Source: Kribbella qitaiheensis
GTDB lineage: Bacteria; Actinomycetota; Actinomycetes; Propionibacteriales; Kribbellaceae
Assembly: GCF_014217565.1 (NCBI RefSeq)
Contig: NZ_CP043661.1
Span: 4,464,001-4,528,000, forward strand
DNA length: 64,000 bases
Direction of reading: 5' to 3'
A program made the position numbers and the translations under genes. Of the stretch, positions 42,385 through 50,371 are shown in pieces; the first letter of the stretch is position 1, and every line of letters starts with the position of its first letter. The notes under the pieces are model-generated. The model ran no database searches. It saw nothing but the letters and a program-made list of their open reading frames with translations, and was not told the DNA's origin.

Positions 42385-43568
42385 GCGGTGAGCCCCAGTC
42401 GTTTGGCTGCAAGGGAGGTGAGGATCTCGGTGGTGCCGCCGCCGATGGCGAGGATCTTCTGGTCGCGGTACTGGCGTTCCACCTCGGCCTCGCGCATGTA
42501 CCCGAGCCCGCCGTGCAACTGCAGCGCCTGGTCGCACACCCACGCGCCGGCCTCGACCGCCGTGTTCTTCGCGAAGCACACCTCCGCGATCACGTCGTCG
42601 CCCTGCTCATGGCGCCTGACCACTTCGTGCACATAGACCCGGGCGACGTCGATCCGCCGCGTCATCTCGGTCAGCGTGTGCTGCACGGTCTGCCGCGAGA
42701 TCAACGGCCGCCCGAACGTCTCCCGCGCCCTGCACCACTCCACCGTGAGATCCAGCGCCCGCTGCGCACCGGCATACGCCTGTACTGCGAGGGTGAGCCG
42801 TTCTGCCACGAAGTTCTGCGCAAGTTGGATGAAGCCCGTCCCCGGTCCGCCGACCAGATTCGCGAGCGGAACCCGTACGTCGGTGAACGAGAGTTCGGCC
42901 GTGTCCGAACAGAGCCAGCCCATCTTCTCCAGCTTGCGCGACACCTCGAATCCGGGCGTATCGCGCTCGATCACCAGCAGCGAGATCCCGTGCGCGCCGG
43001 GGCCGTCCGTCCGGACCGCGGTGGTGACGAAGTCCGCGCGTACCCCGGAGGTGATGAAGGTCTTGGCCCCGTTGACGACGAAGTGATCGCCGTCGCGACG
43101 GGCCGTAGTACGGAGTGAGGCGACGTCGGACCCACCATCGGGTTCGGTGATCGCCAGCGAGCCGATCAGTGCGCCCTCCAGCGTCGGTCGCACCCAGCGG
43201 TCGATCTGGTCCTGGTTGCCTGCAGCAACGATATGTGGAAGCGCGATCCCACAGGTCAGCAATGACGCAACCAATCCGCCCGATCCGCCTGCGTAGTGGA
43301 TCTCCTCGACCACCGCTACCGCGTTCGCTAACGTCCCGCCGCTCCCGCCCACCTCCGTGGGGAACGCGACGCCGAGCAGTCCGAGGTCGCCCGCCTTCTT
43401 GTGCAGCTCGCGCGGCAGCTCGCCATCGCGCTCCCACTGGTCGAGCCCTGGCAGCACCTCGCCCACCATGAACCGCCGTACGGTCGCTCGCAGCGCCTTC
43501 TCCTCGTCGCTTGCGTCCGAATACCTGTGGGGCAGGCCCCTCGCCTCTTCGGACGCAACCTCGCTCAC
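42381..43568 (-). CDS. Acyl-CoA dehydrogenase 2
   Basis: A 395-residue enzyme from a GTG at 43568 that overlaps the upstream stop. Motifs: SLAITEPDGGSDVASLRTTARRDGDHFVVNGAKTFITSG, the catalytic-region helix AQNFVAERLTLAVQAYAGAQRALDL, and LQLHGGLGYMREAEVERQYRDQKILAIGGGTTEI. It is of the isovaleryl/citronellyl-CoA dehydrogenase-like branch. Residues 4-19 (VASEEARGLPHRYSDA) are contributed by palindromic element copy C; the fold begins at about residue 22. Confidence 0.92.
   Translation of the reverse strand: MSEVASEEARGLPHRYSDASDEEKALRATVRRFMVGEVLPGLDQWERDGELPRELHKKAGDLGLLGVAFPTEVGGSGGTLANAVAVVEEIHYAGGSGGLVASLLTCGIALPHIVAAGNQDQIDRWVRPTLEGALIGSLAITEPDGGSDVASLRTTARRDGDHFVVNGAKTFITSGVRADFVTTAVRTDGPGAHGISLLVIERDTPGFEVSRKLEKMGWLCSDTAELSFTDVRVPLANLVGGPGTGFIQLAQNFVAERLTLAVQAYAGAQRALDLTVEWCRARETFGRPLISRQTVQHTLTEMTRRIDVARVYVHEVVRRHEQGDDVIAEVCFAKNTAVEAGAWVCDQALQLHGGLGYMREAEVERQYRDQKILAIGGGTTEILTSLAAKRLGLTA
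43511..43558 (-). repeat. Dispersed palindromic element, copy C (5' end of dehydrogenase 2)
   Basis: A perfect 11-base inverted repeat, TTGCGTCCGAA/TTCGGACGCAA, bounds 48 bases. In gene orientation it starts CGTCCGAAGAGGCGAGGGG, as copy B nearly does. It sits in the same codon phase as copy B and gives the similar residues V-A-S-E-E-A-R-G...S-D-A. Confidence 0.8.
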
Positions 43569-45299
43569 AGCAGGACTTCCGGTACGTCGAGGTAGCGCGA
43601 ACGCAGCCATTCGCCGACGGCCTTGGCCTGCGGGTCGAACCGCGCCTGCGAGGCCACCCCTTCGCCCAGCAACCTCTCGACCACGAAGTTCAGCGCCCAC
43701 AGATTCGGCAGCACGTGCCTGGTGACCCGGAACGCGGCGGTCTCCGGCAGCAGCTCCTGGAACTTCTCGACCGTCAACGTGTGCGCGAACCACCGCCACG
43801 CCGTCTCGTTCCGCACCCAGACCCCGACATTCGCGTCCCCGCCCTTGTCCCCACTCCGCGCGCCGGCGATCCGCCCCAGCGGGACTTCGCGCGTCAGCGA
43901 CCGAGCCGGTCGACCGGCCGCGACGAGCTGCGGCAACGGCATCGGCAGCGGTGCCCCTTCCGCGGGCTCCAGCGCCAAGGTCTCGGCCGACGGCGCGATC
44001 GCCTTACGCGTGCCGTCCGGAAGGACAACGACATGCTCGACCTCGCCGGCATCGACGAACCCAGCCGTGAACACGCCGTACGGCGATGCGTCCTCCGGCG
44101 GCGCGGTGACGTGGAAGCCCGGGTAGCTTGCCAGCGCCAGCTCAACGGCCGCACCGGAGAACGAGCGGCCGACCACCTTCTGATCAGGGTCCTTGACCGT
44201 GCACCGCAACAGCACACTCGCCAGCTCTTCGCTCTCGGCGTTCGCCTGTTCGGTCCACGCGACCGACCACTTCAGCTCGGCCGGCTTCCGTCGCAGCCCG
44301 CGTTCGAGCTGCCGCTGAACCAATTCCGCCTTCGCCTCCAGATCAAGCCCGGTCAGTACGAAGTTCACTTCGTTCCGGAACCCGCCGATCGTGTTCAGCG
44401 ACACCTTGTACTTCGGGGGAGGTGGCTCGCCTTCGACACCGGTGATCCGGACCCGGTCGGGCCCGTCGGCGCTGAGCTGGATCGAATCCATCCGCGCGGT
44501 GACATCCGGTCCGGCGTACCGGGCCCCGGTGATCTCGTAGAGCAGTTGCGCCTTGACGGTGTCGATCGTGACGGCGCCACCGGTGCCGTCGTGCTTGGTG
44601 ATCACGCTGCTGCCGTCCGCGAAGATCTCCGCGATCGGGAAACCCGGCCGGCCGAAGTCGCGGATCTCGTGGAAGAACGCGTAGTTGCCGCCGGTCGCCT
44701 GACAGCCGCACTCGATCACGTGACCGGCGACGACCGCGCCCGCGAGTTCGTCGTACTGGTCCCGCCGCCAGCCGTGATCGGCGGCGGCCGGGCCGACGAT
44801 CACCGAGGCATCGGTGACCCGGCCGGTGACGACGACATCGGCGCCCGCGTCCAGTGCCTCGGCGATGCCCCAGGCGCCGAGGTAGGCGTTGGCGGTGAGG
44901 GGCCGGCCGAGGCCGAGCCGCTTCGCGCGGGGCAGCAGGTCGTCGCCTTCGACGTACGCGATCTTGGGGTGCAGGCCGAGCTTGTCCGCCAGCTCCTGGA
45001 TCGCGGTGGCGAGCCCGGGCCGGGTTGAGGCCGCCGGCGTTGCTGACGATCCGCACGCCCCGGTCGAGGGCTTCACCGAGCCCGGTCTCGAGCTGCCTGA
45101 GGAAGGTCTTCGCGTAGCCGAGCGAGGGGTCCTTCAGTCGGTCCCGGCCGAGGATGAGCATGGTCAGCTCGGCCAGATAGTCACCGGTGAGATAGTCCAG
45201 CTCGCCACCCGTCAGCATCTCCTCGAACGCGCTGAACCGGTCACCGTAGAACCCCGACGCATTTCCGATCCGTACGCTGACCGCTTCTTCGGATGTCAT
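43565..45299 (-). pseudogene. AtuA-like (DUF1446) protein, frameshifted
   Basis: The gene starts at the ATG at 45299 (MTSEEAVSVRIGNASGFYGD) and runs to SNAGGLNPA, after which the frame is lost at about 45014-45024. The remainder (GLATAIQELADKLGLHPKIAYVEGDDLL through VVTGRVTDASVIVGP and GGDANVGVWVRNE) continues in another frame. Removing one base from the CCCGGGCCGGG run gives NPAGLATAI and one protein of about 577 residues. AtuA proteins are needed for growth on acyclic terpenes (citronellol) in Pseudomonas; the reaction is unclear. Likely a sequence error since all neighbours are intact. Confidence 0.82.
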
Positions 45300-46084
45300 G
45301 CGAACTGACCTCGTTCGCGGCCCTTGCCCGGCATTCCGGCGAACGCCTGGATGATGCCGAGCCACTCGTCCGCCGCGGCGCCGACAGCCTGTACGTCGAG
45401 GTCGTCGCGATGCCGCCGCTGCGTCGCCAGCAGGCAGAAGTCCAGCGCCGCTCCACTCACCCGCTGCTCAGCGTCCTCCGGTCCCCAGCTCCAGCGGTCA
45501 CCGTCAGGACCGCGAAGTTCCACGTGGAACTCTTCCGGCGGCGGCGGCCGGTCGTTCAGCAGGTAGGCGAAGTTCCTGGTCCGCACCGCCAGATGGGCGA
45601 CGTGCTTCAGCCGGCTGGTCGGCTGCCGCTGGACGCCGAGCGCGTCCGCCACGTCCTGCCCGTGCGCCCACGTCTCCATCAACCGCGCGGTCGCCATCGA
45701 GGTCGGGCTCATCGGCGGCCCGAACCACAGCACCTTCTCGCCGGCCGGCACGGCTCGCAGCGCGGCGGGCAGCTCGCCGCGGGTCTCCCGCCAGTACGCC
45801 AGCAGCTCGCCCGGCGGCAGGGTGGCGAGCTCGGTCGCCCCGTCCTCGACGAACCCGGCCGGATTGGCCATCGCCTTCTGCGACTCGGCCTCGAACTCGG
45901 CGGGGTCGGTCGCGGCCAGCCGCGACGCCTCGTCGGTCCAGGCGAGATGCGCGATCTGATGGGCGATCGTCCAGCCCTCGGCCGGCGTCGGCGTCGCCCA
46001 GTCGTCGGCTCGCAGGCCGCCGACCAGCAGGTCCAGCTCGGCGTTCTCGGCACTCAGATCAGCAAGTACATCGTCCAGTTGCAC
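45296..46084 (-). CDS. TIGR03084-family DinB-like metal-binding protein
   Basis: The GTG at 46084 follows AAGGGAG and gives 262 residues. The four-helix DinB/maleylpyruvate-isomerase-like fold is shown by WTIAHQIAHLAWTDEASRL (His metal ligands) and RLMETWAHGQDVADALG. TIGR03084 proteins are commonly the first gene of AtuA/acyl-CoA carboxylase clusters. Its exact role is unknown. It overlaps the AtuA-like gene by four bases and is probably the first gene of the eight-gene operon down to the TetR gene. Confidence 0.85.
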   Translation of the reverse strand: MQLDDVLADLSAENAELDLLVGGLRADDWATPTPAEGWTIAHQIAHLAWTDEASRLAATDPAEFEAESQKAMANPAGFVEDGATELATLPPGELLAYWRETRGELPAALRAVPAGEKVLWFGPPMSPTSMATARLMETWAHGQDVADALGVQRQPTSRLKHVAHLAVRTRNFAYLLNDRPPPPEEFHVELRGPDGDRWSWGPEDAEQRVSGAALDFCLLATQRRHRDDLDVQAVGAAADEWLGIIQAFAGMPGKGRERGQFA

Positions 46085-46135
46085 CCGGGACTCCCTTGCG
46101 CGGCGGATCGTCAGCCGAGCGTCCCACTCCAGGCA

Positions 46136-46162
46136 AAAAGAATCAAGCCTGCTTGTTTTTTT
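46136..46162 (+). terminator. Small hairpin followed by seven T
   Basis: AATCAAG and CTTGTTT enclose CCTG, and TTTTTTT follows at 46156-46162. Weak, but it is the only T-run terminator in the area. It lies just before a GntR remnant, so it may belong to a lost gene. Confidence 0.3.
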
Positions 46163-46178
46163 CCTCCGCCTATCTTCG

Positions 46179-46345
46179 GTGCTGGTCCGCCGGCACGGCA
46201 GCGGCACCTACACGGCCCGCCCGAAGGTGGCCAAGTGGCTCGGGATGATGGGCTTCACCGAGGACATCCGCCGGCGCGGCATGCAGCCGGGCAGCAAGAT
46301 GCTGGAGTTCCGCCGGCAGAAGGCCCGAGCCCGAGCCGACTCCAA
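46179..46345 (+). pseudogene. Internal fragment of a GntR/UTRA regulator
   Basis: The frame reads LVRRHGSGTYTARPKVAKW and GFTEDIRRRGMQPGSKMLEFRRQKA. This is the wing of the winged helix and the first part of the UTRA domain of a HutC-type regulator, which normally has ~70 residues before and ~120 after. Both are missing. Nothing upstream looks like a start. Confidence 0.65.
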
Positions 46346-46550
46346 GGCCTTTAGCGCTCGCCGGGTGAGGTATAGATCTGGGCCACTCGCCTTCGCTCGG
46401 GCCCAGCCGGTGACCGGGGCGGGCCCTGCTCTTCCAGCGCTACATCGTCAGCGGTCTGACGGCGGGTTCGGCGGAGGGCTGAAGGTGCCTGTGTAGCTGA
46501 CCGATCACGGTGATTAGAAAAGCGGGCCTTAGGCCACTATTTTCAGTTTC

Positions 46551-47294
46551 GTGGATCTCAGCCGGCCGATCAGCACTGCAATTCCTTCGCTCGACGGGCC
46601 TGTCCTGCAGGTCCTGGCGGCTGCGGACCGGGAACTGTCGGGCCGCCAGATCCACAGCCTCGCCGGTTCGGGCAGTGTCGCCGGGGTCCGCCTCGTCCTG
46701 CAACGACTGGCCACGACCGGCCTGGTCCACGTCCACGAGTCCGGCAACTCCCTGCTCTACACCCTGAACCGCAAACACCTGGCAGCCCAGGCCGTCGAGA
46801 TGCTCGCCGACCTACGCACCACCTTCGCCGCCAACCTCGCCGCCGAGTTCGCGACCTGGACGATCGCCCCCATCCACGCCAGCCTCTTCGGCCCCATCGC
46901 CCGCGCGGACTCCCCGATCGCCCGCGCCGACGGCACTACCACCCGCACGGACGACGCCACCACCCGCGCCGACGCCACCACCCGCGCCGACGCCACCACC
47001 CGCGCCGACGCCACCACCCGCGCCGAGGGCGACCTGGACAGCGAGGTCGACCTCCTCCTGGTCCGCCCCGACGAAGTTGCCCCCGACAACCTTCTTTGGG
47101 TCGAACAAACCACCCGCCTGCTCGAGCAGATCGTCGCCCAGACCGGCAACCCCGCCAACCTCTACGACCTGACCCACACCGAACTCACCACAGCCACCCC
47201 CACCCCCACCACCTGGCCAGACCCAGCCATTCCCCTCACAGGTCCGCCGCTGGCCGCGTTGCTCCAACCTCTCACCCTGGCAGAAACCAGCTGA
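46551..47294 (+). CDS. HTH protein with nucleotidyltransferase motif split by an 18-bp repeat expansion
   Basis: A GTG at 46551 opens 247 codons. Residues ~10-75 are a winged helix (RELSGRQIHSLAGSGSVAGVRLVLQRLATTGLVHV). From ~95 a MNT-type nucleotidyltransferase begins (FATWTIAPIHASLFGPIARAD), and the D-x-D pair, EVDLLLVRP, comes only ~45 residues later. In relatives the two parts are separated by only a few residues. The gap here is filled by T-T-R-A-D-A repeats, encoded by four perfect 18-bp units and degenerate ones. No HEPN partner gene is adjacent. Confidence 0.7.
   Translation: MDLSRPISTAIPSLDGPVLQVLAAADRELSGRQIHSLAGSGSVAGVRLVLQRLATTGLVHVHESGNSLLYTLNRKHLAAQAVEMLADLRTTFAANLAAEFATWTIAPIHASLFGPIARADSPIARADGTTTRTDDATTRADATTRADATTRADATTRAEGDLDSEVDLLLVRPDEVAPDNLLWVEQTTRLLEQIVAQTGNPANLYDLTHTELTTATPTPTTWPDPAIPLTGPPLAALLQPLTLAETS
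46953..47024 (+). repeat. Four perfect tandem copies of an 18-bp unit
   Basis: GACGCCACCACCCGCGCC repeats at 46953, 46971, 46989 and 47007 without a mismatch; two more diverged units lie upstream from about 46915. The unit is in frame (D-A-T-T-R-A), so copy-number change adds or removes six residues without shifting the frame. Confidence 0.95.
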
Positions 47295-47425
47295 GCCACT
47301 GCCGACTTGCTTGTACTACGTACCCCCGCACGCCAACGCGTTCCGCACCTCCGCACCTCCACCCCCTCGGCCCAACTCGCTCGCCCCCACGCCCCCCGGG
47401 CAGGGACACCCTCCATGACGGTTCA

Positions 47426-47485
47426 CCCCCTGCTGTTGGGGTTAGCCCACTGGCACAACAGTGGGCTAACCCCAACAGCAGGGGG
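47426..47485. terminator. Perfect 27-bp inverted repeat in a convergent gap
   Basis: The 27 bases at 47426-47452 are the exact complement of 47459-47485, leaving a six-base GCACAA loop. The core is TGCTGTTGGGGTTAGCCCAC. It lies in a 502-base convergent gap between the HTH-nucleotidyltransferase gene and the SRPBCC gene, so termination in both directions is likely. There is no T-run. The rest of the gap (47486-47796) shows no gene that I can support. Confidence 0.65.
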
Positions 47486-47796
47486 AAAGCACACCGACGG
47501 GGTCCGAAGACCGCCTTCGTCGAGTTGGCTAAGGGCGTCTGGCTGTAAAGCGCCTTACTGATCGGTCGGTGGGCGTCTGAGTCGGGTCGGCTGTTCGCCG
47601 GGTAGCGCGAAAATAGCTCGTCAGCGGCCGAAGAACGCGCCGGCGGCGGGCCAACCGGCTCTGTGCATGAGGTCAGCGGATCGGCGCGCGGAAGTACTCA
47701 AGTCGCGCACAAGGAGCTCGCCAACCGGGCCCCGAATCCGGTCGCTGTGGTGAGAAGCGGTCTGGTTCAGCCGCAAGGGCTCTCAGCGCAAGCTGA

Positions 47797-48237
47797 CTAC
47801 TGTGGTTCGAGTAAGGATTTGAGGCGGAGCAGGTCCTTTTGATTGGCTCGGCGCATCGCGGCTGCCATCAAGGGGGCGGCGATGCCGGCGAAGCCGGATG
47901 GTTCGCCGCGGTTTCTTAGGGTCATCCGGGTTGACTGCTCAGTCTCGGCGGTCCATTGGTAGCTGGTCTCCATCGGGAATGGACCTTGAGCGGTGCGCAT
48001 CACCAACTGACTCAGTGGGACCAGGTTGGTGACTTCGTAGGTGTAGGCGAGGCGTCGGCCGAGGAAATGGGCGACGAAGTCCAGGCGGGAGCCGAGCGCG
48101 ACGGGTGGTGGGGTTTGCCAGTGGACCGACTCGATGTTGGAGTACCACTGCGGTGCGTTGGACGGATCGCCGGCGTACTCCGCGACGACAGCCAGGGGCC
48201 GGGCGATCACTATTTCGGTGCGTACGTCGACGGCCAT
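47797..48237 (-). CDS. SRPBCC (START/polyketide cyclase-like) family protein
   Basis: A 146-residue protein with the helix-grip pattern: VDVRTEIVIARPLAVVAEYAGDPSNAPQWYSNIESVHW, then LGSRLDFVAHFLGRRLAYTYEVTNLVPLSQLVMRT and the long C-terminal helix AAPLMAAAMRRANQKDLLRLKSLL. These proteins bind hydrophobic ligands in a cavity; no function can be given. Single gene, 72 bases before the FAD oxidase on the same strand. Confidence 0.82.
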   Translation of the reverse strand: MAVDVRTEIVIARPLAVVAEYAGDPSNAPQWYSNIESVHWQTPPPVALGSRLDFVAHFLGRRLAYTYEVTNLVPLSQLVMRTAQGPFPMETSYQWTAETEQSTRMTLRNRGEPSGFAGIAAPLMAAAMRRANQKDLLRLKSLLEPQ

Positions 48238-48309
48238 TCTCTGAGGCTAGTCCCAGCTCAGGAGAGTTTGGCGGCCAGTTCGGTCAGGACCGCTCTCACG
48301 CCGGCGGTC

Positions 48310-49734
48310 TCAACCACCTAGCAGCGGTGCCATCAATCGAGCGATGCGACTCTCCCGCTTGGTCAGCCTTTCCTCGGCGTCGGCAAACGTCATCGCCCGC
48401 AGACCGGCGTTGATTCCCAACCAGCGAAGGGGTTCCGGCTCCCACTGCCGGGACTGATGGCCGACCCACGGCAGCCGAGTGAGGTCGGTATCGCGCCGCA
48501 GGATCAGATCCGTGAGTGTGCGCCCGGCCAGGTTCGTGGTCGAAACGCCGTCGCCGACATAGCCGCCCGCCCACGCGAGGCCGGTCGCACGATCCAGCCC
48601 GACCGACGCACACCAGTCCCGCGGTACGCCGAGAGGCCCGCCCCACGCGTGCGTGAACTCCACGTCGCCGAGCCCGTCGAACAAATCCCGCAGCGTCGCC
48701 CGTAGTGCCGCGAACACCCGCGGCTCCTCGTCGTACGAAGGCCGGATCCGCGACCGGAAATGGTACGGCGCACCGCGTCCTCCGAAGGCGAGCCGCCCGT
48801 CGGCCGTCCGCTGGCCGTAGATCACCAGATGCCGATGATCGCTGAACGTCGGCCGCCCAGCCAGCCCGATGCGGTCCCAGGTCGCGTCGTCCAACGGCTC
48901 GGTCGCCACCATCAGCGAGTACACCGGCGCCACCGTCCGCGCCTGCCCGGCCAACCGAGGCGTGAATCCTTCGGTCGCCCGGACGACCACATCAGCCCGC
49001 ACCACGCCGTACTGCGTGATCGCGCGTCCGGGCTCGATCGCGGTCACCGGCGTGCCTTCGTGAATCACCGCACCCAATCGCTCGACTGCTGAAGCGAGAC
49101 CGCGAACCAGTCGCCCTGGATGGAGCACGGCACAGTGTGGCGTGAATGTTGCCCCGAGCACCTTTGTCGCGTGGACCTGTGCGGCGACCTCATCCGGTTC
49201 GAGGAAGCGCAGGTCGCCCGGACCCCACTCGTGCGCCTCGGCCACTTCGGCGCGAGCCCGGGCCAGCTGGACCGGTGTTCGCGCGAGCACGATCGTGCCG
49301 CCCTTGTGGTAATCGCAGTCGATGTGTTCGGCGGCGCTCGCCAACCCGACCTCGTTGACGCTCGCCTGCATCGCCCAGTGCATCGCCTGAGCAGCCTCGC
49401 GGCTCGACCCAGGCAGCGACGCGAGACGCCGGGAGGAGACCGGGAACAGCGCCGAACACCAGCCGCCGTTCCGTCCGGACGCTCCGAACCCAGCCGTCTC
49501 CGCCTCCAGCACGACCACCCGCAACGCCGGATCGGCCTTCAGCAGGTAGTACGCCGTCCAGAGTCCGGTGAAGCCGGCGCCGACGATCGCGACATCGGCC
49601 TCCCGGTCCCCCGGCAACGCGGGACGGACCGGTACCGCTGGAACAGAATCGCCGGCGGCAAGGATCGAAGCATCACCGGCAGCCCAGAGCGGGACACCGG
49701 TATCGGATTGTCGCCGGCTCAGCGAACGCCCCAT
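48310..49734 (-). CDS. FAD-dependent amine oxidase, PuuB/DAO type (oxidase 1)
   Basis: A 474-residue flavoenzyme of the D-amino-acid-oxidase/GlpO superfamily. The FAD Rossmann motif is DVAIVGAGFTGLWTAYYLLKAD near residues 49-70 and FGASGRNGGWCSAL follows, the pattern of gamma-glutamylputrescine and similar amine oxidases. GWAGGYVGDGVSTTNLAGR at the C-terminus holds the second FAD contact. It is 12 bases downstream of the Lrp gene and part of the polyamine region, so it probably oxidises a polyamine or its derivative to an aldehyde, giving H2O2 and ammonia. Confidence 0.87.
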   Translation of the reverse strand: MGRSLSRRQSDTGVPLWAAGDASILAAGDSVPAVPVRPALPGDREADVAIVGAGFTGLWTAYYLLKADPALRVVVLEAETAGFGASGRNGGWCSALFPVSSRRLASLPGSSREAAQAMHWAMQASVNEVGLASAAEHIDCDYHKGGTIVLARTPVQLARARAEVAEAHEWGPGDLRFLEPDEVAAQVHATKVLGATFTPHCAVLHPGRLVRGLASAVERLGAVIHEGTPVTAIEPGRAITQYGVVRADVVVRATEGFTPRLAGQARTVAPVYSLMVATEPLDDATWDRIGLAGRPTFSDHRHLVIYGQRTADGRLAFGGRGAPYHFRSRIRPSYDEEPRVFAALRATLRDLFDGLGDVEFTHAWGGPLGVPRDWCASVGLDRATGLAWAGGYVGDGVSTTNLAGRTLTDLILRRDTDLTRLPWVGHQSRQWEPEPLRWLGINAGLRAMTFADAEERLTKRESRIARLMAPLLGG

Positions 49735-49746
49735 GAGCGGTTCATC

Positions 49747-50229
49747 TCAGCGCACACCCCATGAATAGGTCTGTTTCACCAGCTTGAGGTACACGAACGT
49801 CTCGGTCACCTTGACCCCGTCGATCTGCCGGATCCGGTCCGACAGCACCCGGAGCAGGTGTTCGTCGCTCTCGCAGAGCACCTCGGCGAGCAGGTCGAAC
49901 GAGCCGGCCGTGATCACGACGTACTCGATCTCCTCCATCGCGGCGAGCTTGTCGGCGATCGGTTCGAGCGAGCCCTCGGCCTTGATCCCGATCATCGCCT
50001 GCCGGGCGAAGCCGAGTTCGAGCGGATCGGTGACCGCGACCACCTGCATCACGCCGGCGTCGGTGAGCCGCTGGACGCGCTGGCGGACGGCGGCCTCGGA
50101 CAGCCCGACGGCTTTGCCGATCGCGGCGTACGACTTGCGTCCGTCCACCTGGAGTTCGCGGATGATCGCCTTGGCGGTGTCGTCGAGCAGGCCCTGGGCC
50201 TTCTCCGGGGTCGGGTTGCGTCCGGTCAC
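49747..50229 (-). CDS. Lrp/AsnC-family regulator of polyamine genes
   Basis: A GTG at 50229 gives 160 residues; a TTG at 50265 would add 12 residues without better support. Residues ~15-70 are the HTH (LDDTAKAIIRELQVDGRKSYAAIGKAVGLSEAAVRQRVQRL) and ~75-155 the RAM ligand domain (GSFDLLAEVLCESDEHLLRVL). It is divergent from the pot operon; a symmetric composite operator lies between them. By context it senses a polyamine-derived amino acid. Confidence 0.88.
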   Translation of the reverse strand: MTGRNPTPEKAQGLLDDTAKAIIRELQVDGRKSYAAIGKAVGLSEAAVRQRVQRLTDAGVMQVVAVTDPLELGFARQAMIGIKAEGSLEPIADKLAAMEEIEYVVITAGSFDLLAEVLCESDEHLLRVLSDRIRQIDGVKVTETFVYLKLVKQTYSWGVR

Positions 50230-50269
50230 TTGGCTGATCCTGTCAGCGGGACCGGGGGTAGGCAAGTCA

Positions 50270-50314
50270 GGATTCCGGATTCCGTCGCGAAATAGCTATT
50301 CACCTACGGAATCC
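50270..50314. promoter_or_regulatory. Symmetric composite operator between the Lrp gene and potD
   Basis: The palindrome AATAGCTATT (50291-50300) is flanked at exactly equal distance by GGATTCCG (50277-50284) and CGGAATCC (50307-50314), all centred on 50295.5; a further GGATTCCG overlaps at 50270-50277. A 38-bp dyad of this type fits an Lrp oligomer binding between divergent promoters. Confidence 0.65.
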
Positions 50315-50371
50315 CTTGTCTTGGGTCAACTGTTTTGACAGTATCGCCCGCGAAGCCAAGTAGGAGGCCCG

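Noticed and set aside
46129..46550. A working GntR gene between the catabolic operon and the HTH-nucleotidyltransferase
   Set aside because: Only the wing and the beginning of the UTRA domain remain; no helix-turn-helix or start codon can be found upstream.
46953..47024. 18-bp repeats as a CRISPR or iteron array
   Set aside because: Units are contiguous without spacers, stay in frame and lie in a coding region.
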